In this document: positions 18,309 through 27,558 of the stretch, in pieces | Layout of the letters: each line of letters opens with the position of its first letter | How positions within the stretch are numbered: position 1 is the stretch's first letter | Assembly: GCF_036287235.1 (NCBI RefSeq) | Contig: NZ_CP142850.1 | Coordinates: forward strand, 708,001-772,000 | From: Exiguobacterium sp. 9-2 | Lineage (GTDB): Bacteria; Bacillota; Bacilli; Exiguobacteriales; Exiguobacteriaceae | DNA length: 64,000 nt | Direction of reading: 5' to 3' | Notes under the pieces: model-generated | Told to the model about the DNA's origin: nothing | Database searches by the model: none | The model's input: the letters and a program-made list of their open reading frames with translations, nothing else | Position numbers and translations under genes: made by a program

Positions 18309-20471
18309 TCATAAAATTTCGAGTAATGCATTTTCGGAGCAGACTTGTAACGAAAGCTGTTTTTTCATTCCTTGATCAAATGAAATTTCTAGCACGTCAT
18401 CAACCAGGTGCAAGACGGTTCCGGGACCAAATGCTGTATGCGATACACGCATGTTCTCAGTGATCGGAAGTGGAGGAACTTTAGCTCGCGCTGCAATGGC
18501 AGGACGTTGGCGTTCTATTTTTCGTTTTGCGGAATCCGGTGTAACAAGACGATGAACGTCTTCGACGAATGGTGAGACATCGAACGATTTCGATTTAAAA
18601 CGATAAGACAGGAGATGCAGTTCGTGTCGTGCCCGTGTCATCCCGACGTAAAACAAGCGTGCTGCTTCTTCCATATCATCGAGTTGTCCATTCTTGTACG
18701 CCTTGATCGTGTCAGCCGATGGAAGAATACCAGCAACGAGATCAATCATAAAGACGCGATCAAATTCAAGCCCCTTTGCACTGTGAAAGGTCGAAAGGGT
18801 GACCGCATTTTGATTTTTGTTTTGTTTCGCATCACGCATCAACTGTTCGAGATGCGCGATCCGCTCACGAAAGGCGAGTAACGTCGGTACATCACTTGCG
18901 ATGTTATCGATCGTATTTAATGTCTCAAGCAGGTGATCGAGACTAAAACCGAGACTCTCACTCATTTTCCGCAAATTCTTTTCGTAGCCTAGTTCATGAC
19001 GAATCAATGAGAGGGCAGCAGACGGTCGAACGGTCTGAATGGAAGCGAATGTGCGCTTCATTTGTTGAAGTTGTTTCTTTTGATAAAACTTCATCTCGAT
19101 TTTGTTTATGAGTAGATCAAATACAGATTCACCCGAACCAAACTGTTGCAATTGAGCCAGTTGAGCTTTTGAGATATATCCGGCGAACTTCGTATGGATG
19201 GTTGCTAGAATCTCGATATCTGTTGGATCTTGTGCGAATGTCATGAAATTTAAAATATCCTTCAAAATCCAATGACTGAAGAATTTATGATCAACATCCT
19301 TAATGTAAAAAGGAATGTTTGCTTGATCTAACGCATTCATGACGTTGATCGAAGAAGCATTGTTGCGATATAAGATGGCGACTTCGCGGTAATTCGTTTC
19401 CGTCCGTAACTGATTCAATAAATAACGAGTCTGATCTTCATAAGTCGGTAGCGTCTCTAAGATAATTGGACGAACCGCAGCATTCTCCGTGAACATCTGT
19501 TTCGGATAACGTGCTTTATTACGTTGGATGAACTGATTGGCGACTGAGACGATGTCCTTTGATGAGCGATAATTTTGTTCCATGTAAAGAATCGTCGCAT
19601 TCGGATACGTATCCTTGAAGTGGAGAATCTTGGATGCATCTGCGCCACGCCAACTGTAAAGCGTCTGGTCATCGTCCGCGACGACACAAAGGCGATTGTG
19701 GGGTAAGGCTAACTTTTCAACCAGTTGATGCTGAACGAGTGATGTATCTTGACTCTCATCTGTCAGAATATAATCGAAGCGACGTTGGTAATGTTGCAAT
19801 AGACGACGGTCTTGTTCCAAAATCGTATTAGCATACGTCAACATATCATCGAAATCAAGTAACGGATGTAGAGGATCACGAGACTTGAATTGTTCATATG
19901 CGACGTAGATGTCAGGAAAGTGTTTGATCGTCGTCGGTACTGCCTTGATTTCTTTTAAAGAAAGAAGGCGATTTTTGACAAAGGAAATCATCCGTAACAA
20001 CTCATCCATTTGATCATCGGTAATGACACTTCGATTAATTTCCTGGAAAATACGGCGCAGTAACATCCGTTTATGTGGCGCATTCGGATGTTGTTGATCC
20101 ATCGGTCCTTCAATGATCGTATAGGAGAGGCGTTGTTGAGACGTATGGTCCCGGACGACTTGAAAAGCAAAACTGTGGATTGTCGAAAAAGCCGCTGTTG
20201 TTCCGATTAGTTCATGGAATAAATAATAAAATCGATCCGCCATCTCGCGAGCTGCCGCTTTACTGAAGGTTAGTCCAAGAATACGATGTGGTTCAATTTT
20301 TTTTTGTAAAATCAAATAGGCAATCTTAAAATTAAGGGTCGTTGTTTTTCCAGAGCCGGGTGAGGCGAGTAACAGCAACGGACCATGGTCATGTTCAATT
20401 GCCTGTTGTTGGACAGGATTCAATTGAATGCCGGTCAATCGCTCCATCTGTTCGAAAAAATCTTCATGCAT
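18309..20471 (-). CDS. UvrD/PcrA-like superfamily 1 DNA helicase (YjcD type)
   Basis: 720 residues. Motifs in order: Q-motif LNPVQQQAIEH, Walker A ASPGSGKTTTLN, TFSKAAAREM, LDFDDML, the Walker B-like DESQDTS, ADDDQTLYSWRGA, EQNYRSS, TFHSAKGLEFDRVF and GMTRARHELHL. It is a 3'-5' DNA translocase, likely in repair. The shortness and the C-terminal TAFGPGTVLHL region suit the YjcD branch better than PcrA. I chose the ATG at 20471 (GAGGTG 9 nt upstream); the upstream GTG lies within the ribosome site. Confidence 0.88.
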   Translation of the reverse strand: MHEDFFEQMERLTGIQLNPVQQQAIEHDHGPLLLLASPGSGKTTTLNFKIAYLILQKKIEPHRILGLTFSKAAAREMADRFYYLFHELIGTTAAFSTIHSFAFQVVRDHTSQQRLSYTIIEGPMDQQHPNAPHKRMLLRRIFQEINRSVITDDQMDELLRMISFVKNRLLSLKEIKAVPTTIKHFPDIYVAYEQFKSRDPLHPLLDFDDMLTYANTILEQDRRLLQHYQRRFDYILTDESQDTSLVQHQLVEKLALPHNRLCVVADDDQTLYSWRGADASKILHFKDTYPNATILYMEQNYRSSKDIVSVANQFIQRNKARYPKQMFTENAAVRPIILETLPTYEDQTRYLLNQLRTETNYREVAILYRNNASSINVMNALDQANIPFYIKDVDHKFFSHWILKDILNFMTFAQDPTDIEILATIHTKFAGYISKAQLAQLQQFGSGESVFDLLINKIEMKFYQKKQLQQMKRTFASIQTVRPSAALSLIRHELGYEKNLRKMSESLGFSLDHLLETLNTIDNIASDVPTLLAFRERIAHLEQLMRDAKQNKNQNAVTLSTFHSAKGLEFDRVFMIDLVAGILPSADTIKAYKNGQLDDMEEAARLFYVGMTRARHELHLLSYRFKSKSFDVSPFVEDVHRLVTPDSAKRKIERQRPAIAARAKVPPLPITENMRVSHTAFGPGTVLHLVDDVLEISFDQGMKKQLSLQVCSENALLEIL

Positions 20472-20718
20472 GATACAGTTCACCTCGAGCGTTTAATTTC
20501 GTGTCCATTAAATCGAACTCTCCCTAGTGTAGCATTTTTAATGATCGGATTGGATTACTGAAAGACGAACCGTGGAATAAAGAGACAAAAGACTATTGGA
20601 AGCAATGTAAGAGGAGTGCCTTTAAAAGACTAGGCAAATGGACTCAAAAATATTAAAATGGGAATAGATGTAAGAGAGTACTCTCTTGTCCTGTACAAAG
20701 AGGGAAGGCGGAATGAGA

Positions 20719-21216
20719 ATGTCTGTAGTGAAATTACACATGTATACAAATGAACATTATGAACAATGTGAGGCGTTCATTCTTCCGGAAGAACAAGTTC
20801 AGTTTACTTCTTTTCCAACGGATGTCGTTACGGATGCGGTTGCACATCCCGATAAGTTTCCGGTTGTTATTAAAAAAGACGAGCTCGTCGTCGGATTTTT
20901 TATTCTCCATCTCAATCCCCCTAAAACACACCGGACGGATGAACAAAGTGTCCTGTTACGTGCCTTTTCGATTGATGAACGGCATCAACATCAAGGATAC
21001 GCGAAGGAAGCGATGATGCAGTTACCGGAGTTCGTTCATCATCATTTCCCGGAAGTCACATCGATTACACTTGCGGTCAATAAAAAGAATATCGCTGCAA
21101 AATCACTGTATTTCAAGACGGGATATGTCGATACGTTACAATCGGTCATGGGTCCAATCGGAGAGCAACATATTCTCGCCTTCGATTTAGAAAAGGAATC
21201 ACGATTGAAGCAGTGA
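20719..21216 (+). CDS. GNAT-family N-acetyltransferase
   Basis: 165 residues. The acetyl-CoA site is visible as RAFSIDERHQHQGYAKEAM (motif A), followed by TLAVNKKNIAAKSLYFKTGY (motif B). The acceptor is unknown. ATG codons at 20713 and 20719 are both in frame; the spacing from GGCGG favours 20719. It stands alone between a promoter region and a terminator. Confidence 0.85.
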   Translation: MSVVKLHMYTNEHYEQCEAFILPEEQVQFTSFPTDVVTDAVAHPDKFPVVIKKDELVVGFFILHLNPPKTHRTDEQSVLLRAFSIDERHQHQGYAKEAMMQLPEFVHHHFPEVTSITLAVNKKNIAAKSLYFKTGYVDTLQSVMGPIGEQHILAFDLEKESRLKQ

Positions 21217-21219
21217 AGT

Positions 21220-21260
21220 AAAAAAGCATTTTCCTGATTATGTTCAGGAAAATGCTTTTT
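21220..21260. terminator. Bidirectional terminator
   Basis: AAAAAGCATTTTCCTGA-TTATG-TTCAGGAAAATGCTTTTT, a 17-bp stem (end pair imperfect) between the convergent acetyltransferase and sucrase genes. Confidence 0.92.
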
Positions 21261-21265
21261 GTTAT

Positions 21266-22732
21266 TTAAGATAAATCATAAATAGAGAGGTGGGCAGTCG
21301 CCTCACCAGAGAATCCGATACCTCGACTCGTTGCTTTTGGGAAAATACGTCCGCTTGCGACGGCTTCTCCATCATTGAGGAAAAGTTCGAACGAGGACCG
21401 GTCCACAAACAAACGTAATGTCTGCAAGTCTTTCGAAAGGACAGTCGATCGTGATGTACCAAATGATTCAGCAGGAACGTCCACACCCGAACGACTCCGG
21501 TCAATCGTAAATTGACGCGAAACGACATCATATTTAAATAGGGTTTCTTCTGTAGCGTCTTGACGAATTGAGAAGCGGAACGAATCCGACGACAGCTTCA
21601 AGTCTGTCATCACGAGTTCGAAAATCTCAGCTTCCGCAACCGTCACATCTTGCTCGAAAAGAATCGTTTCGTCAAATAAGGTTTCTTTTCGTAGCTGTGT
21701 CAGTTCATGGACAGGTCGTTGACGAAGTTGTCCCTGTTCGATCGTTAATTCACGTGGCAATGTCAAAGCATGTGCCCAGTTATAAATGTCAGAAGGATAA
21801 CTAATGTCCGGTAAACCCATCCAACCAACAAGAATCCGTCGACCATCTGCCGCCTCAGTTGTTTGTGGCGCATAGAAGTCGAATCCGAAATCGAGTTCTT
21901 GGAAAGGTTCATGTGTGAATGTTAAGTTGGGTAAAGCTAACAGTTCCCCGATGAAGTAACCGGACTGGAAAATATTTTGATAGTTCGTACCATCTGGCTC
22001 AATCCCTTGAGGACTAAAGAGAAAGACGCCTTTTCCATTAAGCTCGAAATAATCAGGACATTCCCACATATAACCGAATGTCGGGTAGTTCGTCCGTAAC
22101 TCACCGACAAACGTCCAGTGCTCTGCATCTTGAGACTGATAAATGACAGTACAACCTGTCAAGTCAGTGCGCTGTGCTCCAAGTATGCAGTACCAGATGC
22201 CCGATGCATCTTGAAAGACTTTCGGATCACGAAAATGTTCTGTATAGCCTTCAGGAACGGTTGGAATAGCAGGTGGTAAGTGTTTTTCAATCCGTCCATC
22301 CGAACGAAGGTGCCCAACGATTTGACTCGTATGGCGATTCCACTCTGCGTCCCGTTTGTTACCGGTGTACATGATGTGCACTTGATCATCTTTGATGAAG
22401 CCACTACCGGAATAAGCGCCGTGCGAATCAGGATCGTCATTTGGAATCAAGGCGGCCCCTTCATCGAACCAATGTACGAGGTCTTTTGATGTCATGTGAT
22501 ACCAGTACTTTAGACCATGAACAGGACCGAGTGGGAACCATTGATAAAATAAATGATAAAGACCGTCGTGGTAGACGAAGCCGTTCGGATCATTCAAAAG
22601 TCCGGTTGGAGGTTGGATATGGTAAGAAAATCGCCAAGGAGATGTTCTTACTTCTTCCTTCATCGCTTGGTATACGGTCGGATCGACATCCGAGAGGGGA
22701 CGATATCGTGCTTCACGTGTCCATTGATTCAT
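21266..22732 (-). CDS. sacA: Sucrose-6-phosphate hydrolase (GH32)
   Basis: 488 residues. GH32 motifs: GLLNDPNGFVYHDG (nucleophile Asp), FRDPKVF, and WECPDYF (acid/base Glu), then a C-terminal beta-sandwich. It splits sucrose-6-phosphate to glucose-6-phosphate and fructose; a non-phosphorylated sucrose or fructan substrate cannot be excluded, as no PTS or permease is adjacent. AAGGAG lies 8 nt before the ATG at 22732. A strong promoter inside a palindrome precedes it. Confidence 0.9.
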   Translation of the reverse strand: MNQWTREARYRPLSDVDPTVYQAMKEEVRTSPWRFSYHIQPPTGLLNDPNGFVYHDGLYHLFYQWFPLGPVHGLKYWYHMTSKDLVHWFDEGAALIPNDDPDSHGAYSGSGFIKDDQVHIMYTGNKRDAEWNRHTSQIVGHLRSDGRIEKHLPPAIPTVPEGYTEHFRDPKVFQDASGIWYCILGAQRTDLTGCTVIYQSQDAEHWTFVGELRTNYPTFGYMWECPDYFELNGKGVFLFSPQGIEPDGTNYQNIFQSGYFIGELLALPNLTFTHEPFQELDFGFDFYAPQTTEAADGRRILVGWMGLPDISYPSDIYNWAHALTLPRELTIEQGQLRQRPVHELTQLRKETLFDETILFEQDVTVAEAEIFELVMTDLKLSSDSFRFSIRQDATEETLFKYDVVSRQFTIDRSRSGVDVPAESFGTSRSTVLSKDLQTLRLFVDRSSFELFLNDGEAVASGRIFPKATSRGIGFSGEATAHLSIYDLS

Positions 22733-22765
22733 GCTGACAGCTCCTTGTTGAAAATTTATACGCTT

Positions 22766-22809
22766 CTCGTTCACCTTACGGAGGAGAACCGCGCTTGTCA
22801 ATCCTCCGT
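22766..22809 (-). promoter_or_regulatory. sacA promoter inside an inverted repeat
   Basis: On the - strand TTGACA (22796-22801), 17-bp spacer, TAAGGT (22773-22778). A perfect 8-bp inverted repeat ACGGAGGA-N16-TCCTCCGT (22778-22809) spans the -35 and the spacer; no T-run follows, so an operator is more likely than a terminator. Confidence 0.6.
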
Positions 22810-22818
22810 TCCAAAAGG

Positions 22819-24402
22819 TCAATGAACGGACATACATCCTTTACCATCTTGCTTCGAACGATAGAGCGCTAAATCCGCATGGTGCATGACTTGCTCGAGC
22901 GATTCACCTGCTATCTGTTCAGCGAGTCCGATGCTCATTCCGATATGGACGGTCTGTTCTTCTAAATGATAAGGCATCGAGACATGGGCAATCCATTGTT
23001 CACCTAAGTGTTGTGCTTCTACTACAGACTGATGTGTTAAGACGATGATGAACTCATCGCCACCAAGACGAGCGACGAAGCCACCAGGTGGAAGTAACTG
23101 TTCGAGACGTTGACCGACCTCGATCAGGAGGAGATCACCAAGTGCGTGCCCATATGTGTCGTTAACTGCTTTAAAACCGTCTAAATCGAGACAAAGGTAG
23201 ATGGAATGCGTTCCTATAGGTAATTGTTCGATGTATTGAGCAAGACCGTTTCGATTCGCAAGACCCGTGAGACTGTCACGTTGCGATAATCGTTCAAACG
23301 TCAGTTTTTCTTTTTCGGTATGCAGCAATCGACGAATCAGTTGCTGTAGGGCATCTGTCAATGTCTCGATTTCTCGGATTCCACGATGGTTCGGAAGTGA
23401 TTTTGAAGGATCACCTTGCATTTGTTGTGCGGCATGCGTGATTTTTAAGAGTGGTCGAGTCAGCAGTTTCGCTAACATCCACCCAAGCAGAGCTGTAATG
23501 AGAGAGGCAATTAACCCAGCGATAAAAATCGTTTGGCGTAAAGCGTCGGCATCAGCGAAGGCAATCGATGTCGGTTGACGCACAAGAACCGTCCAACCTA
23601 GTCCATCATAGTCTTTGTAACCACGGCTCGTACTTTGGCCAGAGACGAATTCTTTCTCTTTCCAAAAAGCGGTCGCAGGAGCATTCGAAGTGAGCGTTAC
23701 ACTAGTAGGCAATGTCTTACCACTCCATCCGTTTGGTCCAAGCAAAATCGTCTTTCGATCTTGACTAACGATGAAGACATCGACTTTTTGGAGAGAAGAG
23801 GTAGCGCTCTGGAAACTTTGTTCAATCGCTTTAGCCCATTCGAAACTGAGATGTGTCGCGAGGACGCCGGAAAATCGTCCCTTATCATATAAAGGTGTAC
23901 TTATATCGACAAATTGGAGTGGCTCACCACTTGGATTCGGCAATAATTTTGCGAGTAGGACGGCTTCATGAACATCACCGATGAATGGTTGCGATAATGC
24001 TTCTTGAAAAACAGGTCGTTCTTTGATCGATGTTCCTTCAAGAATCTGGTTCGTTGACGCAATGACTTTACCGTTCGCATCTAAACGACCAATCCAAGAA
24101 AAGTCGGGAATCTGTCGTTGTAACTCTTCTAGTGTCCGACGTGTTTCTACTTTTTGATCTGTTTGTTGAATCGTTGATAAAGAGCCGAGCAACTTCACTT
24201 CTGCATAGCGTGACCACATGTAATGATCGAGCTTGTCGGATAGTTGATGAGCAGTCGTTGACAGATTCATTCCGACTTCCGATTGGAGTCGGCTTGTCGC
24301 GTGTTGACTGATGAAGAAGGTCAACAACAGCGTCATGCTTAAAAATAATAGGGAAATCAATCCCGCTAACAGGATGTCAAAGCGAAGTGAGGGTCTGGAC
24401 AT
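22819..24402 (-). CDS. Membrane-bound diguanylate cyclase with extracellular sensor
   Basis: 527 residues. An N-terminal membrane segment (about 7-30), a large extracellular Cache-like sensor (about 35-275), a second membrane segment (about 280-305), a HAMP-like linker (LLTRPLLKITHAAQQM) and a C-terminal GGDEF domain (DSLTGLANRNGL, then ARLGGDEFIIVL). The intact GG-D/E-EF signature predicts c-di-GMP synthesis. I see no RxxD product-inhibition site just upstream of GGDEF. GGAG lies 9 nt before the ATG at 24402. An acetyltransferase gene lies 26 bp upstream, probably in the same operon. Confidence 0.9.
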   Translation of the reverse strand: MSRPSLRFDILLAGLISLLFLSMTLLLTFFISQHATSRLQSEVGMNLSTTAHQLSDKLDHYMWSRYAEVKLLGSLSTIQQTDQKVETRRTLEELQRQIPDFSWIGRLDANGKVIASTNQILEGTSIKERPVFQEALSQPFIGDVHEAVLLAKLLPNPSGEPLQFVDISTPLYDKGRFSGVLATHLSFEWAKAIEQSFQSATSSLQKVDVFIVSQDRKTILLGPNGWSGKTLPTSVTLTSNAPATAFWKEKEFVSGQSTSRGYKDYDGLGWTVLVRQPTSIAFADADALRQTIFIAGLIASLITALLGWMLAKLLTRPLLKITHAAQQMQGDPSKSLPNHRGIREIETLTDALQQLIRRLLHTEKEKLTFERLSQRDSLTGLANRNGLAQYIEQLPIGTHSIYLCLDLDGFKAVNDTYGHALGDLLLIEVGQRLEQLLPPGGFVARLGGDEFIIVLTHQSVVEAQHLGEQWIAHVSMPYHLEEQTVHIGMSIGLAEQIAGESLEQVMHHADLALYRSKQDGKGCMSVH

Positions 24403-24428
24403 TGTGTGATACTCCATTCATACGTTTC

Positions 24429-24899
24429 TCATTTGTTTTTGTTTGACTCATATACATAGACGTCTACTTGCTGTTTACGGTTCGAGATGCTCGTTCGTAC
24501 ATAGCGGAATCCATGTTTTTCCCAAAACCGTCGGGCTTTTACGTTATCAGGTAATACGGCGAGATGAATCTGTGACTCTCGACTTAAGAATTGATTGAAA
24601 AAGGCGGACAGTAACCGACTACCCGTTCCGGTGCCATGATGAGAAGCATCAAGTAAAAATAAACCAATCCACGTTGTACCGTCTTGCGGATGCTTTGGGA
24701 GGTAGTCAATCAGTAAGACAGGTTCTCCATCGATATACCCGATCAGCGATACAGTATCGGGATTCAAGAATTCCTCCTGTAAGATCGAATCAGAGAGTGG
24801 TAGCGCCCGTTCTTCTAGGCATGCATACTCTGGAACGCTTGCGTACAGTGATTGAACGATCGGAAAATGTTCACGTGTCATTTCTTCAAAAAGAATCAT
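24429..24899 (-). CDS. GNAT-family N-acetyltransferase
   Basis: 156 residues. Motif A is FLLDASHHGTGTGSRLLSAF, and LAVLPDNVKARRFWEKHGF is the following GNAT segment. Substrate unknown. I chose the ATG at 24899 because GGAG lies 7 nt upstream. It is 26 bp ahead of the GGDEF gene and may be cotranscribed. Confidence 0.85.
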   Translation of the reverse strand: MILFEEMTREHFPIVQSLYASVPEYACLEERALPLSDSILQEEFLNPDTVSLIGYIDGEPVLLIDYLPKHPQDGTTWIGLFLLDASHHGTGTGSRLLSAFFNQFLSRESQIHLAVLPDNVKARRFWEKHGFRYVRTSISNRKQQVDVYVYESNKNK

Positions 24900-25051
24900 C
24901 TGAAGACTCCATTCCTTATTTAGTCTCAAATTTCTGCGTTAGCGGATTTTTATTTGGAATCAGATTACATATTTGTAAGAAAAGAAACTTTCGCAGGGAA
25001 TTCACGTACACTATATAGCATAGACAAAATATGAATGAGGAGGAAGAGCAG

Positions 25052-25969
25052 ATGTTAAAGATTGAAAATATCTCAAAGCGTCTCGGAAAAGAGCAAATTC
25101 TAAAAGACGTCAGTTTTGAGGTATCCCCAGGAGAAGTGTTCGGCTTCCTCGGACCAAATGGGGCAGGGAAGACGACAACGATTCGTATCATCACGGGTCT
25201 GCTTGAGCAGGATGCTGGGCGAGTCACGGTCAATGGCTATGATGTCGTAGAAGAGCGTTCGAAGGCATTGACGCAAATCGGAGCAATCGTTGAAAATCCA
25301 GCTTTTTATCCTTATTTAACAGGCAAACAAAACTTGATACATGCAAAAAACCTGATTCCAGGACTCGGACAAGTCGACTTTGACGCACTTGCTCGTCTCG
25401 TTGGTTTAGAAGGAAAGCTTTCGAAGAAAGTTGGAGAGTATTCACTCGGAATGAAGCAACGTCTTGGAATTGCTCGCGCGTTGTTACATAATCCGCGCGT
25501 CTTGATTTTAGATGAACCGACAAATGGTCTAGATCCGTCCGGGATCGCAGAACTTCGTGAGTATTTACGACAAATGGCGCGTGAGCAGGATATCGCAATT
25601 TTGATCTCAAGTCATATGCTGAGTGAAATGGAACAAATCAGTGATCGATATGCCATCATTGATCAAGGTGTCATCAAGTCGGTCGAATCGGTTCGTAACG
25701 AAACTGGAGCAAAGGTGGCACTTCGCGTCAATAAGGAAGCGATGACTGACGTACTTGAAGCCCTTCGCATCGCGAACTATCCATCAGAAGTACTTGATGA
25801 ACAAATCATCATCACAGCACCAGAAAGTGAGTGTCCGGCGATTGCCCGACTTGTCGTGCCGATTGCTGACTTACATGAATTGACCGTCAAACGCTTGACG
25901 CTCGAAGAACAATTCCTGCAAGTAACGAAAAAAGAGGGGGATTCACATGCTTTCGCTCATACAAAATGA
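25052..25969 (+). CDS. ABC-2 type exporter ATPase
   Basis: 305 residues. Walker A GPNGAGKTTT, signature YSLGMKQRLGIARAL, Walker B VLILDEPTNGLDPSG and the switch His in ISSHML, followed by a DrrA/BcrA-like C-terminal extension. This family powers export of drugs, bacteriocins or lipids; the cargo is unknown. GAGGAGG lies 8 nt before the ATG. The permease gene overlaps by 23 bp. Confidence 0.9.
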   Translation: MLKIENISKRLGKEQILKDVSFEVSPGEVFGFLGPNGAGKTTTIRIITGLLEQDAGRVTVNGYDVVEERSKALTQIGAIVENPAFYPYLTGKQNLIHAKNLIPGLGQVDFDALARLVGLEGKLSKKVGEYSLGMKQRLGIARALLHNPRVLILDEPTNGLDPSGIAELREYLRQMAREQDIAILISSHMLSEMEQISDRYAIIDQGVIKSVESVRNETGAKVALRVNKEAMTDVLEALRIANYPSEVLDEQIIITAPESECPAIARLVVPIADLHELTVKRLTLEEQFLQVTKKEGDSHAFAHTK

Positions 25970-26690
25970 ATGGATGAAATGGTGGACGACTAAAAAAGCG
26001 AAAATCGTCTTAGCGCTATATGTCGTCATTGCGGTTGGTATTATCATTGTGGCGAAGACAAATGATTTTGAGTTCACACGCTATGATTACTATTCCTTAA
26101 CATTTGTGTTGTTGACCTCCTTATTAGGGATCATCACGATCGTCTTCACGGCAGAAGCTATCGGGAATGAAGTACGGTATGATACGATGAAACATCTATT
26201 AATGAGTCCATATTCACGAATGACGATTTATTTCTCGAAGCTGATCTTCTCGATCTTGATCATGTTATTCCAATTCGTGTTCATTGCTGCGATCGTCTAC
26301 GCAGGCTCATTTGTGTTTTCAGAGGTAGGAGATCCGATCCTGTTCCGCGACACGATCGTTGAGGTCGTCAGTCCGATTTTTACGATATTTATGACGTTGT
26401 TCTTCTCATTATTATTCCGCTCGGTCGGTATGATCATTGGCTTTACCGTATTAGCGCAGTTCTTTACAAGCATTGCGGGAAGTCTATTGATCGGCTTTAA
26501 ACCAGCGATTGCCAAATGGATCGTATTCATGCACTTGGACTGGTCGATGTATTTCAAGGATTCTGTTTCCTATGGTATCAGTGAAGCAATGGGAACATCT
26601 TTAACATTCTCCGTCTTGTTCGTAATGGCGCATATCATCGTCTTATTAGGCGCGTCAATTCTTGTTTTCCAAAGAAAATCCTACACGTAA
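25947..26690 (+). CDS. ABC-2 type exporter permease
   Basis: 247 residues with six predicted membrane segments (about 19-37, 53-72, 100-125, 143-167, 174-195, 220-240). The ABC-2 layout and the 23-bp overlap with the ATPase gene show it is the membrane half of the exporter. No two-component system flanks it, unlike many bacitracin exporters. Confidence 0.88.
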   Translation: MLSLIQNEWMKWWTTKKAKIVLALYVVIAVGIIIVAKTNDFEFTRYDYYSLTFVLLTSLLGIITIVFTAEAIGNEVRYDTMKHLLMSPYSRMTIYFSKLIFSILIMLFQFVFIAAIVYAGSFVFSEVGDPILFRDTIVEVVSPIFTIFMTLFFSLLFRSVGMIIGFTVLAQFFTSIAGSLLIGFKPAIAKWIVFMHLDWSMYFKDSVSYGISEAMGTSLTFSVLFVMAHIIVLLGASILVFQRKSYT

Positions 26691-26740
26691 AGAAAAGAGT
26701 TGCTCACGGACGAATTTGTCTGTGAGCAACTCTTTTCTTT
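26689..26740. terminator. Bidirectional terminator
   Basis: A 19-bp perfect stem starting AAAGAAAAGAGTTGCTCAC and ending in its complement, overlapping the permease stop codon, between convergent genes. Confidence 0.92.
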
Positions 26741-26746
26741 GAGTAT

Positions 26747-27388
26747 TTAAGAACTAGTTCGTTTAGGCGGACGAGCCGTAATCGGGAACAGTCGCTGAAA
26801 CCATTCAATCAGCGGACCATTCAATATTAAGAAAATAAAAGTTCCGACTCCGATGCCGATCAATTGACGTTCAATCAGTGAAAAGAGACTGGCAATCAAA
26901 AAAGGAATCCCGAGACTAATCGTTGCTCCGATTGATGTACTTTTAAAGCGGGTGATGAGTGATTTCATCAAGTAATCTGGCGGCATCAACACGAAGCCGA
27001 TCTGGAGATAAAGTGCAAGTCCAAGTGAAATCAACGGCATACCGATTAACATGTACAAGGCGCGCATCCATAGTCCTTGTGGTGTGTAGATCAATTGATG
27101 GATTGATAAGAAGAAATCAATTGCGGCGCCGAACAGTACGACGAGTGCGAAACTGAGGACGATCGTCCACCAACTGAAGCGGCTTCCAAGAGAAAGCGCT
27201 GCAATCAAGGCAAGCACATGTAAAACGATGATGGCCAGCCCGACAGTTAACGGTGAGATCGCCGCGACAGCTTCGCTTGCGGATGTCCAAGGTGCACTGC
27301 CGATCGAGGCGGTCACCATAAAGCTGTTACCTAGGGCATTAATTAAAATCGAGAATAAATAAATAGTGATCCGTTTTTGCTGACTCAT
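26747..27388 (-). CDS. YczE/YitT-type membrane protein
   Basis: 213 residues from the ATG at 27388, with five hydrophobic segments. The N-terminal ILINALGNSFMVTASIGSAPW matches the YczE pattern (early helix, G-A-P-W motif). Function is poorly known; Bacillus YczE influences antibiotic synthesis. The only strong Shine-Dalgarno (AGGAGG, 27421-27426) is 32 nt away and instead precedes a 10-codon frame whose stop overlaps this ATG. An in-frame GTG at 27421 lies inside that Shine-Dalgarno and is unlikely. Confidence 0.75.
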   Translation of the reverse strand: MSQQKRITIYLFSILINALGNSFMVTASIGSAPWTSASEAVAAISPLTVGLAIIVLHVLALIAALSLGSRFSWWTIVLSFALVVLFGAAIDFFLSIHQLIYTPQGLWMRALYMLIGMPLISLGLALYLQIGFVLMPPDYLMKSLITRFKSTSIGATISLGIPFLIASLFSLIERQLIGIGVGTFIFLILNGPLIEWFQRLFPITARPPKRTSS

Positions 27389-27417
27389 TGACGTGCACAG
27401 ACGGTAGGACTGCGCAT
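27385..27417 (-). CDS. Possible 10-codon upstream reading frame
   Basis: ATG at 27417, 3 nt after AGGAGG, codes for MRSPTVCARQ and stops at TGA, which overlaps the next gene's start as ATGA. The arrangement suggests translational coupling or a leader peptide. The 3-nt spacing is short, so translation is uncertain. Confidence 0.4.
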   Translation of the reverse strand: MRSPTVCARQ

Positions 27418-27466
27418 TCACCTCCTGAAAATAAATCGTTTCGTTAAGCTATACCCTAATCGTAGC

Positions 27467-27496
27467 GCTCTTTTCACTTATTTTCATGAAAAGAGC
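27467..27496. repeat. Inverted repeat between yczE-like and glpP
   Basis: GCTCTTTTCA-N10-TGAAAAGAGC, perfect 10-bp arms with no T-run, lying between divergent genes. An operator is possible. Confidence 0.5.
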
Positions 27497-27558
27497 ATTG
27501 CCTAATACCTCAGTTTCACGACATACTTAGGACACATTACGAATCAGGGGGAGAACGC

